From assembly GCF_029543125.1 (NCBI RefSeq), contig NZ_JARQWW010000001.1, positions 806,001 through 870,000 on the forward strand: a stretch of DNA of 64,000 nt, given 5' to 3'. This document shows, in pieces, positions 32,314 to 42,946 of this stretch (position 1 is the first letter of the stretch; the number at the start of each line of letters is the position of its first letter). Position numbers and translations under genes: made by a program. This DNA is from Caulobacter segnis. Lineage in GTDB: Bacteria > Pseudomonadota > Alphaproteobacteria > Caulobacterales > Caulobacteraceae. Under the pieces are notes generated by a model, which was not told the DNA's origin, made no database searches, and was given only the letters and a program-made list of their open reading frames with translations.

Positions 32314-34365
32314 ATGGGCGCTTTGAGAACGCATCTTCTATTCGCCCTGATCGCCGTCGTCGGCGCGGCGGCCTTCGCGGTCGTCGCCCTCAATCGCGGC
32401 GAGAGCATCAGCGCTGTGTGGATGGTGGTCGCGGCGCTCTGCACCTACACGGTCGCCTATCGCTACTACACCCGCTTCCTGGCCAGAAAGGTTCTGGCGC
32501 TCGACGGCGCGAGACCGACCCCGGCGGTGCGGCGCGACGACGGGCTCGACTACGTGCCGACCCCGCGCAACGTCCTCTTCGGCCACCACTTCGCCGCCAT
32601 CGCCGGCGCAGGCCCTCTGGTGGGTCCGGTGCTGGCCGCTCAGATGGGCTACCTGCCCGGCATGATCTGGATCCTCGTCGGCGCGGTCGTGGCCGGCGCC
32701 GTGCAGGACATGATGGTGCTGTTCATGTCCACCCGTCGGGACGGCAAGTCCCTGGGCGACATGATCCGCACCGAGATGGGCCCGATCCCCGGCGTCATCG
32801 CCCAGGTGGGCGTCCTGCTGATCATGGTCATCATCCTGGCGGTCCTGGCGCTGGTGGTGGTCAAGGCCCTGGCCGAGAGCCCGTGGGGCGCCTTCACGGT
32901 GGCCGCCACAATTCCCATCGCTGTTTTCATGGGGCTCTATTCGCGGTTCCTGCGGCCCGGCCGGGTGGGCGAGGTGTCGCTGATCGGGGTCGTGCTGCTG
33001 ATCGCCGCGATCATGGGCGGCGGCCATGTGGCGGCTCACCCGGTCTGGGGCCCGGCTTTCACCCTCACCGGTCCGACCCTGGCCATCCTGATGATGGCCT
33101 ACGGTTTCATCGCCTCGGTGATCCCGGTGTGGCTGCTGCTGGCGCCGCGCGACTATCTGTCGACCTTCCTGAAGATCGGCGCCATCGCCGCCCTGGCCGT
33201 GGGCATCCTGATCGTGCGGCCGCACGTGCAGATGCCGGCGATCACCCCGTTCATCGACGGCACGGGCCCGGTCTTCGCCGGGGCCCTTTTCCCGTTCCTG
33301 TTCATCACCATCGCCTGTGGGGCGGTGTCGGGTTTCCACGCTCTGATCTCGTCCGGCACCACGCCCAAGCTGATCGAGAGCGAGACCCAGATCCCGCTGA
33401 TCGGCTACGGCGCCATGCTGTGCGAAAGCTTCGTGGCGGTGATGGCCCTGATCGCCGCCACCATTCTGGATCCGGCGATCTATTTCGCCATGAACAGCCC
33501 CGCCAGCCTCATCGGAACCGACGCTGCCTCCGCGGCCGCCGCCGTGGCGCAATGGGGCTTTCACATCACACCGGCCGAGCTGGAGCAGATCGCCCGCGAC
33601 GTGGGCGAACACACCATCCTGTCGCGCGCCGGCGGCGCGCCGACCCTGGCGGTGGGCATGGCCCACATCCTGTCGTCGGTGATCGGCGGCAAGGCGATGA
33701 TGGCCTTCTGGTACCACTTCGCCATCCTGTTCGAGGCGCTGTTCATCCTCACTACCGTGGACGCCGGCACGCGCGTCTGCCGCTTCATGATCCAGGACCT
33801 GCTGGGACTGGCGGTCCCCAAGATGCGCGAGACCCATTCGTGGAGCGCCAATGTGGTGGCCACCGCGCTCACCGTCGGGCTATGGGGCTACTTCCTCTAC
33901 ACCGGCGTCGTCGACCCCTTGGGCGGCATCAACAGCCTGTGGCCGCTGTTCGGCATCGCCAACCAGATGCTGGCCGCCGTGGCCCTGATCCTGGGCACCG
34001 TGGTGCTGTTCAAGATGAAGCGCGAGCGGTTCGCCTGGGTGACCCTCGCCCCGACCGTCTGGCTGCTGATCTGCACCCTGACCGCCGGATTGCAGAAGCT
34101 GTTCCACCCTGATGTGCGGATCGGCTTCCTGGCCCACGCCCGCGCCTATCAGGCCGCGTTGGCCGATGACCGGCTCCTGCCCCCGGCCAAGTCGGCGGCG
34201 CAGATGCATCAGGTCATCGTCAACGACTACGTCAACTCGACCCTCACGGCGGGCTTCCTGTTCGTGGTGGTGACGGTGGCGGTCTATGGCGTCGCCGCCT
34301 GCCTGAAGGCCAAGCGCACCGCGCAGCCGACCGCGCGCGAAATCCCGGAGGCGGCCCATGCTTGA
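32314..34365 (+). CDS. cstA: CstA family carbon-starvation peptide/pyruvate transporter
   Basis: A 683-residue polytopic membrane protein of the CstA family. Known members take up peptides or pyruvate during carbon limitation. Signature stretches include DYVPTPRNVLFGHHFAAIAGAGP (here GHHFAAIAGAGPLVGP), MGYLPGMIWILVGAV, GAVQDMMVLFMSTRR, and FEALFILTTVDAGTRVCRFM. The start at 32314 follows a GAGGGAGAGG ribosome binding site. Its stop overlaps the ybdD-like gene by 8 bases, the usual CstA-YbdD arrangement. Confidence 0.93.
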   Translation: MGALRTHLLFALIAVVGAAAFAVVALNRGESISAVWMVVAALCTYTVAYRYYTRFLARKVLALDGARPTPAVRRDDGLDYVPTPRNVLFGHHFAAIAGAGPLVGPVLAAQMGYLPGMIWILVGAVVAGAVQDMMVLFMSTRRDGKSLGDMIRTEMGPIPGVIAQVGVLLIMVIILAVLALVVVKALAESPWGAFTVAATIPIAVFMGLYSRFLRPGRVGEVSLIGVVLLIAAIMGGGHVAAHPVWGPAFTLTGPTLAILMMAYGFIASVIPVWLLLAPRDYLSTFLKIGAIAALAVGILIVRPHVQMPAITPFIDGTGPVFAGALFPFLFITIACGAVSGFHALISSGTTPKLIESETQIPLIGYGAMLCESFVAVMALIAATILDPAIYFAMNSPASLIGTDAASAAAAVAQWGFHITPAELEQIARDVGEHTILSRAGGAPTLAVGMAHILSSVIGGKAMMAFWYHFAILFEALFILTTVDAGTRVCRFMIQDLLGLAVPKMRETHSWSANVVATALTVGLWGYFLYTGVVDPLGGINSLWPLFGIANQMLAAVALILGTVVLFKMKRERFAWVTLAPTVWLLICTLTAGLQKLFHPDVRIGFLAHARAYQAALADDRLLPPAKSAAQMHQVIVNDYVNSTLTAGFLFVVVTVAVYGVAACLKAKRTAQPTAREIPEAAHA

Positions 34366-34579
34366 GGACGCCGTCTGCCGTTGCCGGGACACGGCTCTGG
34401 GGTGGGGACGTCAATTCCGTCGCACCGCCAGTCTGATGATCGGCCAGCCGGACTATGACGCCTATGTGCGCCACGCGGCGGCCCGCCATCCCGATGCCGC
34501 GCCGATGGATCGCAAGGCGTTCTTCCGCCTGCACGAGGAACGCCGGTTCGGGGCGGGGGGAACGTTCAAGTGCTGCTGA
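34358..34579 (+). CDS. ybdD: YbdD/YjiX family small protein, CstA partner
   Basis: A 73-residue cytoplasmic protein of the YbdD/DUF466 family, with the conserved GQPDYDAYVRHAAARHPD and FFRLHEERRFG segments. Members are required for activity of their CstA-type transporter. It overlaps cstA by 8 bases and ends ahead of a hairpin terminator. Terminal KCC is an oddity of unknown meaning. Confidence 0.9.
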   Translation: MLEDAVCRCRDTALGWGRQFRRTASLMIGQPDYDAYVRHAAARHPDAAPMDRKAFFRLHEERRFGAGGTFKCC

Positions 34580-34588
34580 ACGCGAAGA

Positions 34589-34616
34589 CGGCGCGGCCCC
34601 AAAAGAGACCGCGCCG
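34589..34616. terminator. Hairpin between convergent genes
   Basis: Perfect 8-bp inverted repeat CGGCGCGG ... CCGCGCCG with a 12-base A-rich loop, lying between ybdD and the convergent RcnB-like gene. It would serve as terminator for both strands; there is no U-tract. Confidence 0.55.
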
Positions 34617-34625
34617 CCCGAGCGC

Positions 34626-35039
34626 TTAGTAGTTGTTGTTGGCGATGATCGAAGCGATCAGGCCGGTGGCCAGGGCCGCCATCACCACATCGCCGTTGTC
34701 GGCGCGGTAGTAGCCGTAGCCGCGGGGCGGCGGGGCCCAGCCGTAGCTGCGGTAGTTATGCACCCGGTACTGCGGGCTGCGGTAATGGGCGAACCGCTGA
34801 CCGGCGCGATAGCGCGGGGCATGCCCGTAACCGTAGCCGCCGCGGCGATTGTCGAAACGGTCGCGATGGTCGGGGCGGCCGTCACGATCGCGGTCGAAGC
34901 GCCGCTCGGCGTAGTTGGGACGGCCATCGCGGTCACGGTCGCCGTAAGGACCGCCGCGGCCGCTGTAGGGCTGGGCCGAAGCGACGGCGCTGACCAGGGT
35001 CATGGCCGCCGCGGCGGTGATCAGAAGCGTCTTCTTCAT
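34626..35039 (-). CDS. RcnB-like periplasmic protein
   Basis: A 137-residue exported protein with a Sec signal (MKKTLLITAAAAMTLVSAVASA) followed by an Arg/Asp/Gly/Tyr-rich low-complexity region with repeated DRDRDGRP units. The C-terminal PPPRGYGYYRADNGDVVMAALATGLI is the RcnB-family signature. E. coli RcnB influences nickel/cobalt homeostasis, but the many alphaproteobacterial relatives have no proven role. GGAG precedes the ATG at 35039. No rcnA or rcnR is nearby. Confidence 0.82.
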   Translation of the reverse strand: MKKTLLITAAAAMTLVSAVASAQPYSGRGGPYGDRDRDGRPNYAERRFDRDRDGRPDHRDRFDNRRGGYGYGHAPRYRAGQRFAHYRSPQYRVHNYRSYGWAPPPRGYGYYRADNGDVVMAALATGLIASIIANNNY

Positions 35040-35127
35040 GGTGGTCTCCTTTTCGTCGAAGACCACAATGCACGCCGCCGCCTGAACGATCCGGGGGCGG
35101 GCGGTTCATCCGCCGTTCACCCCCGCC

Positions 35128-35952
35128 TCAGCCGGGACGCCACTCGCTGAGCACCTGGCCTTGCGCATCCTCGAAGGCGACTCGATCCACACTCGCCGCC
35201 GCCACGCAGACCGGGCGCTGGTCGCTGCTTTGGCTGCGGCAACGGATCGCCGCGCCGGTCGAGAACGCCGCAAAGCGTCCTTCCAGCACCAGACGGTAGC
35301 CTCCGACCGGCGGCGTGGGCGGCCCGCCCTCGCCGCGGACGCTGAAGTCGTAGCTGCGGCCGTTGCGCCTTCCGATGCGCGAACCGCCGGCCTCGAACAC
35401 CGCCGCGATGGCGATCGTCTGCGGGGTAGGCGCCGCCGGTCCGCTGGCCAAGGGGTCGGCCTTCACGCCCGGACAGCCCTCCGATCGCAGCCAGGGCCGG
35501 GTCAGCCAGAAGCCCTCGACCGCCTCCCAGTTCTCTGCGCCGCCCGCCATCAGAGCCGACTTCGCCCAGTCCCCCGGCGAAACGCTGACCCGGATCACAT
35601 CGCGGCGCTCGCTCCACGACCAGCGGCCGAGGCCGTCGCCCGGGGCGTCCGCGGCCAGGGGCGGCGCCTCTTCACAACCAAACGCCTGTCGCACCACGAA
35701 CTGTTTGCCCGCGAGGTCGTCCGGCTTGGACTCGCCGGCGGCATAGGCGGCGGCCGCCGCATCCATGGCCTCAAGAAGCCTCGCCCTGTCGTACGGGGGA
35801 GAGGCGGCGGCCTTGATCGGCGGAGTATCGATCACCGGCGGCTGGACGGGCGGCGGCGGGGCCGCTTCCTCCTTTTGGCAGGCGGTCAGGACAAGGGCGG
35901 ACGCCGCTAGCGCGACGACCGGCGTTATGCGCGGCGCGATCGTTTCGAGCAT
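35128..35952 (-). CDS. Lipoprotein of unknown function
   Basis: A 274-residue lipoprotein (signal ending VLTAC, Cys25). A Pro-rich tether (PPPPVQPPVIDTPP) precedes a globular domain with several Cys (QAFGCEE, RSEGCPG, AIRCRSQ, RPVCVAA) that may form disulfides, and strand-like segments (SYDFSVRGEGG, YRLVLEGRFAAF). I do not recognise a family. It is divergent from the SLC13-type permease gene with an 89-base gap and convergent with nothing; no operon partner. Confidence 0.75.
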   Translation of the reverse strand: MLETIAPRITPVVALAASALVLTACQKEEAAPPPPVQPPVIDTPPIKAAASPPYDRARLLEAMDAAAAAYAAGESKPDDLAGKQFVVRQAFGCEEAPPLAADAPGDGLGRWSWSERRDVIRVSVSPGDWAKSALMAGGAENWEAVEGFWLTRPWLRSEGCPGVKADPLASGPAAPTPQTIAIAAVFEAGGSRIGRRNGRSYDFSVRGEGGPPTPPVGGYRLVLEGRFAAFSTGAAIRCRSQSSDQRPVCVAAASVDRVAFEDAQGQVLSEWRPG

Positions 35953-36041
35953 GGAACCACCTTAACATGCGATCCGCTGTCAGGGTCCCGAACCCGGGCA
36001 AAAAGGTTGACCTCAGCTCGATACAGGGTCCTCAAGAGACG

Positions 36042-37379
36042 ATGACCTTTGACCAGATCGCCGCCCTGATCGTGCTCGTCGCCGTGGTCGGGCTGATGAT
36101 CCACGGCAAGATGCGCTCGGATGTCGTGGCGCTGCTCGGCGCTGCCGTGCTTCTGGTCCTGGGTGTCGTCCGGCCGGTGGAGGTGCAAGGCGCCTTCGCC
36201 AGCCCCGCCGTCATCGCCCTGGCCGGCCTTTTCGTCATCGCCTACGCCATCGAGCTTTCGGGCCTGCTTGGCCTGATGATCCGCAAGGCCGTGCAGATCT
36301 CCAGCCGCATCGGCGCGCGGGGCATCTGGATGGTGATCGGCCTTTGCGGCTCGGTGGGCGGCTTTTTGAACAACACCCCGGTGGTGGTTCTGGCCGCGCC
36401 CGTGGTCCGCGATGTCGCCCGATCTTTGGGCCTGTCGCCCAAGCGTTTCTTGATGCCGCTCAGCCACGTTACGGTCATGGGCGGTCTGCTGACCCTGATC
36501 GGGACCTCGACCAATCTTCTGGTCAACGACATGGCCCGCAACGCCGGCCAGCCGGTGTTCCGTCTTTTCGAGATCACGCCTGTCGGACTGGTCATCGCCT
36601 CGGTGGGCGGGCTTTGGCTGTACTTCGTCGGCGCACGCCAGCTTGGCCGCACCGCCGATGGCGACGAGCCCGGCCAGGCTCCCTTGGGATTGTCCCGACT
36701 GGGTGAGGCCAGAGCTCAACCCGATGGATCGGGAGACGCCCATCTTGGGGACGTGTCGCTCTACAGCGCCGCCGACCGCCCCTTTCAGCTTCGCCCGGCC
36801 CTGCTGTCGCTGGGCGTCTTTGTGCTGGTGATCATGGCGGCGGCTCTGAGCTGGGCGCCGATCGCCGCCGCGGCCTTCGCCGGCGCGGTGGCCCTGATCC
36901 TCATGAAGGTCATCACACCGGAGGAGGCCTATGCGGGCCTACGGCCCGAAATCCTGCTGCTCATCGCCGGCATGGTGGTCGTGGGCACGGCCATCGAGGT
37001 CACGGGCCTCGCCAAGGCCGGCGCCGACCGCCTGATCGACATCATTCGCCCCATGGGGCCTCTGGGCGCGCTGATCGTCCTCTACGGGGTGACCCTGGCG
37101 GCCACGGAGCTGCTGTCCAACGCCACGGTCGCGGTGTTGATCACGCCCATCGCGGTGGCGCTTGCGGAGAGCCTGGGCGTCGATCCACGCCCCTTCCTGG
37201 TCACCGTGATGATGGCCGCTTCCGCCGCCTTCGCCACGCCGTTCGGCTACCAGACCAATGTCCTGGTCTTCAACATGGCCGGCTACAGCTACATGGACTT
37301 CGTGCGGGTCGGCCTGCCGTTGAATCTGATCACCTGGGCCGCCGCCATGGTCGCCATTCCCATCTTCTTTCCCTTCTGA
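36042..37379 (+). CDS. SLC13/DASS-type anion permease
   Basis: A 445-residue polytopic transporter of the SLC13/DASS type (dicarboxylate, sulfate or similar anions with Na+). Paired hairpin motifs are present: FLNNTPVVVLAAPVVRD with LIGTSTNLLVND in the first half, and ELLSNATVAVLITPIAVALAESLG with FATPFGYQTNVLVF in the second. Bacterial relatives of this shape often carry two RCK_C domains between the halves; here that loop is only about 50 residues (roughly 190-240), so those domains are absent. Start at the ATG giving MTFDQIAAL. The gene downstream makes a CoA-transferase using succinate/acetate, compatible with a dicarboxylate substrate. Confidence 0.85.
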   Translation: MTFDQIAALIVLVAVVGLMIHGKMRSDVVALLGAAVLLVLGVVRPVEVQGAFASPAVIALAGLFVIAYAIELSGLLGLMIRKAVQISSRIGARGIWMVIGLCGSVGGFLNNTPVVVLAAPVVRDVARSLGLSPKRFLMPLSHVTVMGGLLTLIGTSTNLLVNDMARNAGQPVFRLFEITPVGLVIASVGGLWLYFVGARQLGRTADGDEPGQAPLGLSRLGEARAQPDGSGDAHLGDVSLYSAADRPFQLRPALLSLGVFVLVIMAAALSWAPIAAAAFAGAVALILMKVITPEEAYAGLRPEILLLIAGMVVVGTAIEVTGLAKAGADRLIDIIRPMGPLGALIVLYGVTLAATELLSNATVAVLITPIAVALAESLGVDPRPFLVTVMMAASAAFATPFGYQTNVLVFNMAGYSYMDFVRVGLPLNLITWAAAMVAIPIFFPF

Positions 37380-37403
37380 CGCCGACCCGGGTTCTTGATT
37401 TGA

Positions 37404-38972
<1,569 letters not shown>

Positions 38973-38981
38973 CAAGTAAGT

Positions 38982-39024
38982 CGACGGCCCCGCGCGTTCG
39001 GGGGAGCACCGCGCGAGGCCGTCG
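38982..39024. terminator. Long hairpin between convergent genes
   Basis: Inverted repeat of 15-base arms (38982-38996 and 39010-39024, CGACGGCC-C-CGCGCG and its complement, one mismatch) with a 13-base loop. It separates the CoA-transferase gene from the convergent TonB receptor gene and likely ends both transcripts; no U-run. Confidence 0.7.
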
Positions 39025-39057
39025 GATGCGCTTGGGCGCAACCTGGTCAGATCAGGA

Positions 39058-41904
39058 TCAGAAGTTGACCCGCACGCCGCCCATGAAGCGGCGCCCGTAG
39101 CCTTCCAGCTCGTAGGGACGGCTGCGGTCGCCCTGCCAGCGCATGCCTTCCTCGTCCGTCAGGTTGTTGGCGTCGAAGAACAGGGCGTAGTTGCGGTCGA
39201 TCTGGTAGCGGACCGACAGGTCGAGACGCTGCTGCGAGGCCCACCAGAAGTCGGACGTCTCGGCGGCGCCGACCTCGTCCAGCCACTTGGTGCGGTGCTG
39301 CCAGCTCAGGCGCGCCGACACGCCGTGCTTCTCGTAGAAGGCGGTCACATTGGTGATCCGCTTCGACGTGCCGGGGAACCCGGTCTTGCGGCCGTCCGGG
39401 GTGGTGAACTCGCCGTCCAGCAGGGTCAGGCTGGTCTCCACGCCCAGGCCCGACAGAGCGCCCGGCAGGAAGCGGAACGGCTGCACGTAAGCGAACTCGA
39501 CGCCATAGAGATCGCCGTCCTCGCCGTTGACCGTGGTCGAGAAGTCATAGCCCGAACGGTTGAAGCCCTGGCCGTCATAGCGGCTGTCGCCGACGGTCGT
39601 GGTGCTGCCGAACAGGACGTGGTCCACCTTGCGCCAGAACACATTGGCCGACAGCACCGAGGCGGGCGCGAAGTACCACTCGATGGCGCCGTCGAGGCCG
39701 TAGGCGGTCTCGGGCTTCAGATCGGGATTGCCGCCCGAGATGGTGGCGTTGGCGTCGTTGATGTTCACATTGGCCGACAGGGCGCCGAAGCTGGGACGGG
39801 CCGAGCCGCTGACCAGGGCCGCGCGCAGCTGCAGGTCGTCACGCGCCTCGTAGGTCCAGTGGATGCTGGGGAAGATCCGGGTCTGATCGTTCTCCAGGTC
39901 CAGCGGCTGGCGCGTACCGCCGATCACCGCCGTGCCGGCAGACTCGATCTTGGTGTTCTCGATCCGGGCGCCGGCCACAACCGTATGACGGCCGATCTCG
40001 GTGCGGCCGCTGGCGTAGGCGGCGATCAGACGCTCGTCGACGGTGAACAGCTGCTGCGGGGACAGTTGCGGCACTGCGTAGTTGGCCCCGCGGGCGTTGG
40101 CCGCGCGCGCCGCGTCGAACAGGGCCTCGGCCTGACGGCGCATGAGGCTGTTCTCCACGTAGTTGAAGGTGAAGCCCCGCGACAGGTCTTCGTCCACGGC
40201 GCGGGTGGAGACCAACGCGCCCGGCGTCCATTGCACGCCCAGCGCCGCCGCGACCTGACGGGCGTCGAAGGCGCCGCCGGTGACGCCGGCCGGGGTGGTG
40301 TTGACGTAGCTGCCCACGTCGCGGAACTGGCGGTCGTTGTACTGCAGGCCGGCGGTCACCCGAACCGGCGCGCCGAACAGCTCGACGTCCCGGGTGTAGT
40401 CGACCTTCGCCAGGTCTTCGCGCGTCTTGCGCTCCGATCCCGACCAAGTGATCAGCTCCTGGTCGAAAGCCATCTGATCCAGAGCCGTGACGCGCCCGCC
40501 GCGCACCGGGGACGCGCCGGCGCGGTTGGTGTGGTAGAGCGCGATGGTCGGAAAGCCGCGGCCGTCAGCCTGGAAGGTCAGGGACGGACGCAGACCGGCG
40601 CTCTGGTTCTGGTTGATCAGAGGGCTGCCGCTCTCCAGCACCGAGCGGCTGTGCGCCAGGTCCCAGGTCAGCTGGCCGCCGCCGATCTCATGCTCGCCGT
40701 GCAGGATGTTGTAGAGGCCCGAGGTCTCCTGGCCGCCCTTGTTGAACTGGCCGCGCACCTCGACGCCCACCAGATCGCCGGCGGTCTTGCTGCGCGTGCC
40801 CGCCCGGGCGCCGTTGAACATGAAGGTGTACTGGTTGCGCTCCTCATCATCGATGAACTCCGAATAGATGGAGTTGAAGGTGATGCGGTGGCCGTCGCCG
40901 GGAGCGAACTCCAGGCCGGCCGACAGGGCGTTGGTCTCGCGCTCGATCACGTACTTGGCGACGCGCAGCTGGCTCATGCCCGCAGCGTCAAAGCGCGGCT
41001 CGGCGTTGTCGGTCTGTTGTTCGAAGACGTAGTGCGAACCGGACAGCACGATGCCGAACTTGTCGTTGGACCAGGACAGGCGCGCGGCGGCATGATCCTG
41101 CGGGCCGTCGCCCAGGTCCACGTAGCCTTTGCCCAGGGCCGCCTGCATGTGGAAGCCGGGATCGGACATCGGGCTGTAGGTCTTGATGTCGATCTGGCCG
41201 GACAGGGCCTCGGCCGGCATGGCCGGGGTGAGGGTCTTGTTGAGCTCGACCTGATCGATCAGCGTCGACGGCACCGCGTCGAAACGGAAAACACGGTCCT
41301 CGGCGCCGAGGATGGCGACGCCGTTCAGCGCCACCGAGGTCCAGCGCGTCGGGGCGCCGCGCACCTGGACATAGCGCTCCTGACCCTGGTCGCGTTGCAC
41401 GCCCACGCCCGGCAGGCGCGCCAAGGCGCCGGCGGCGGTCTGGTCGGGGAAACGGCCCACCGTGTCGGCGGCGATCACGCTTTTGACGTTGTCGGCGGCG
41501 CGCTGGATCTCCAGCGAGCGGGTCAGGCTCTGCAGGATGGGGGCGGAGACGACGATCTCCTCGACCTGGGCTTCGGCCTCCACCGCGGCGCGGGCGCCGG
41601 CCGACAAGATCACCACACCGCCCTGGTTGGAGGCGATGCTCAGGCCCGAGCCGACCAGCGCCTGCCGCACCGCCGCCATGGCGTCCATCTCGCCCTTCAC
41701 CGCGGCGATGCGGCGCCCTTGCAGGTCGGGCAGGGGCGCGATGATCTGCAGGCCGCTCTGGAGCGCCAGCTGCGGCACGCCGGTCACGGCCGCTTGAGCT
41801 TCGATATTGAAGGTGCGGACCTGGGCCGCGGCGGGTTGAGCCGCGCAAACGGCGGCCGCGGCGACGGTAGAAAGAAACAGAGACTTGGAAATCGTGTTGG
41901 CCAT
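39058..41904 (-). CDS. TonB-dependent receptor with STN signalling domain
   Basis: A 948-residue outer-membrane receptor. After a signal peptide (ending AAQPAAAQ), an STN domain (about residues 30-105: RTFNIEAQAAVTGVPQLALQSGLQI) is present, the hallmark of FecA-like receptors that signal through an anti-sigma factor. A plug domain follows (about 125-240, LARLPGVGVQRD, VQVRGAP), then the beta-barrel ending in the C-terminal aromatic GGVRVNF. It is the third gene after fecI and fecR on the same strand. The ligand is unknown; FecI/FecR receptors handle iron chelates but many Caulobacter-type ones transport sugars or peptides. Confidence 0.92.
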   Translation of the reverse strand: MANTISKSLFLSTVAAAAVCAAQPAAAQVRTFNIEAQAAVTGVPQLALQSGLQIIAPLPDLQGRRIAAVKGEMDAMAAVRQALVGSGLSIASNQGGVVILSAGARAAVEAEAQVEEIVVSAPILQSLTRSLEIQRAADNVKSVIAADTVGRFPDQTAAGALARLPGVGVQRDQGQERYVQVRGAPTRWTSVALNGVAILGAEDRVFRFDAVPSTLIDQVELNKTLTPAMPAEALSGQIDIKTYSPMSDPGFHMQAALGKGYVDLGDGPQDHAAARLSWSNDKFGIVLSGSHYVFEQQTDNAEPRFDAAGMSQLRVAKYVIERETNALSAGLEFAPGDGHRITFNSIYSEFIDDEERNQYTFMFNGARAGTRSKTAGDLVGVEVRGQFNKGGQETSGLYNILHGEHEIGGGQLTWDLAHSRSVLESGSPLINQNQSAGLRPSLTFQADGRGFPTIALYHTNRAGASPVRGGRVTALDQMAFDQELITWSGSERKTREDLAKVDYTRDVELFGAPVRVTAGLQYNDRQFRDVGSYVNTTPAGVTGGAFDARQVAAALGVQWTPGALVSTRAVDEDLSRGFTFNYVENSLMRRQAEALFDAARAANARGANYAVPQLSPQQLFTVDERLIAAYASGRTEIGRHTVVAGARIENTKIESAGTAVIGGTRQPLDLENDQTRIFPSIHWTYEARDDLQLRAALVSGSARPSFGALSANVNINDANATISGGNPDLKPETAYGLDGAIEWYFAPASVLSANVFWRKVDHVLFGSTTTVGDSRYDGQGFNRSGYDFSTTVNGEDGDLYGVEFAYVQPFRFLPGALSGLGVETSLTLLDGEFTTPDGRKTGFPGTSKRITNVTAFYEKHGVSARLSWQHRTKWLDEVGAAETSDFWWASQQRLDLSVRYQIDRNYALFFDANNLTDEEGMRWQGDRSRPYELEGYGRRFMGGVRVNF

Positions 41905-42004
41905 TGCGCCACCCCTTTGCGATTACAAAGGAGCGACGCCGCTAGATGAAATATCCGCCAAACTTTATTGTGAAATTTTCAAGAATAACAATTTTTACAA
42001 CTTG

Positions 42005-42033
42005 CGATATACATGATCATCCGATGTATATCG
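42005..42033 (-). promoter_or_regulatory. Perfect 10-bp hairpin at the fecR 3' end
   Basis: Arms CGATATACAT and ATGTATATCG are perfectly complementary, with a 9-base loop that contains the fecR stop codon. Downstream, toward the receptor start, follows an unusually AT-rich spacer (about 41940-42004). The hairpin could terminate or attenuate fecI-fecR transcription, or stabilise the processed 3' end, with the AT-rich part holding the receptor promoter. There is no adjacent U-tract. Confidence 0.55.
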
Positions 42034-42946
42034 CGTCACTATGAACTTGCACGCCCACCGCCAGACTGGCGGCGGCGGCGCGGGCGAAGGCCTCCGGCTC
42101 TCGAGCGCGGAAGACGCCGACGACCCGAAGCTCTCGAGCGGCCTCACCGACCGTGATGGCGCGAGCATTGTAGCGATTGAACTCCGCCGCCGCCTCGGCG
42201 AGCGTGACCCCGTCCAGGACGATCGCGCCCGTGCGCCAGGCCAGATTGGCCTGCAGCACGGCCGGCGCCACGGTGGAGACCGCAACGCCCCGGAGGTCGG
42301 CCACCGCCACAGCGCCAGCCTCCACCAGCCGCTCGGAGGCCTCCAGGCCCAGGCGCTGGAGCCGCACAGCGCCGCGCTCCACATTGACCCTTACGCGGTC
42401 CACATCGCGGCGCACGGAGAAGTCCGCCTCGTCAGCGCTCAGGGCGAGCAGACCCACATCGACCCGGAACGGCCGCGCCGCATCGCGCGACACCTCGAAC
42501 CAGACCTCGCCTTGCGAGAGGTCGACCTGTCGCGAAGTACGATCAAACCGGACCTTCACCTTGCTGTCGGTGTTGAGGTCGAGGCTGGAGCCATCCTCGA
42601 GCGGAACACGCCGCCCTTCGCCCACACCCGTGGCGATGCGCTTGCCCCCCACCAGCAGCGGCGACAGCGTCACGCTCGCCAAGCCGGCGGCGAGAGCCGC
42701 GCCGCCCCCGATCAGAAGGCCGCGCCGCGCCATCATCGGCTGGCGCATGAGGAGCGACGGATCGAGGGCCCGTCCACGGTCCAGACTCATCCAGGCGGCT
42801 TCAGCGCGCACGAAGGCGCCGCGCTGACGCGGGTCCGCGGCGAGCCAGGCCTCCAGCTCGGCCGTCTCGGCCGCGCTCAGACCCCGGTCCCGCCTGACGA
42901 CCCAGTCAGCCGCGGCGGCGTCGATCGGATTGGATGGGTTGCTCAA
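42017..42946 (-). CDS. FecR-type anti-sigma factor
   Basis: A 309-residue inner-membrane regulator. The N-terminal cytoplasmic anti-sigma domain (AAADWVVRRDRGLSAAETAELEAWL, followed by WMSLDRGRA) is typical of FecR; one membrane helix lies at about 76-99; the periplasmic FecR domain (RVPLEDGSSLDLNTDSKVKV, RQVDLSQGEVWFEV) and a C-terminal STN-binding region follow. It would relay a signal from the receptor's STN domain to FecI. It overlaps fecI by 41 bases. Confidence 0.92.
   Translation of the reverse strand: MSNPSNPIDAAAADWVVRRDRGLSAAETAELEAWLAADPRQRGAFVRAEAAWMSLDRGRALDPSLLMRQPMMARRGLLIGGGAALAAGLASVTLSPLLVGGKRIATGVGEGRRVPLEDGSSLDLNTDSKVKVRFDRTSRQVDLSQGEVWFEVSRDAARPFRVDVGLLALSADEADFSVRRDVDRVRVNVERGAVRLQRLGLEASERLVEAGAVAVADLRGVAVSTVAPAVLQANLAWRTGAIVLDGVTLAEAAAEFNRYNARAITVGEAARELRVVGVFRAREPEAFARAAAASLAVGVQVHSDAIYIG

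Noticed and set aside
32338..33837. A 499-codon open frame opposite cstA
   Set aside because: Composition (His/Asp/Gln/Arg-rich) is that of an antisense shadow; the CstA reading has family motifs throughout.
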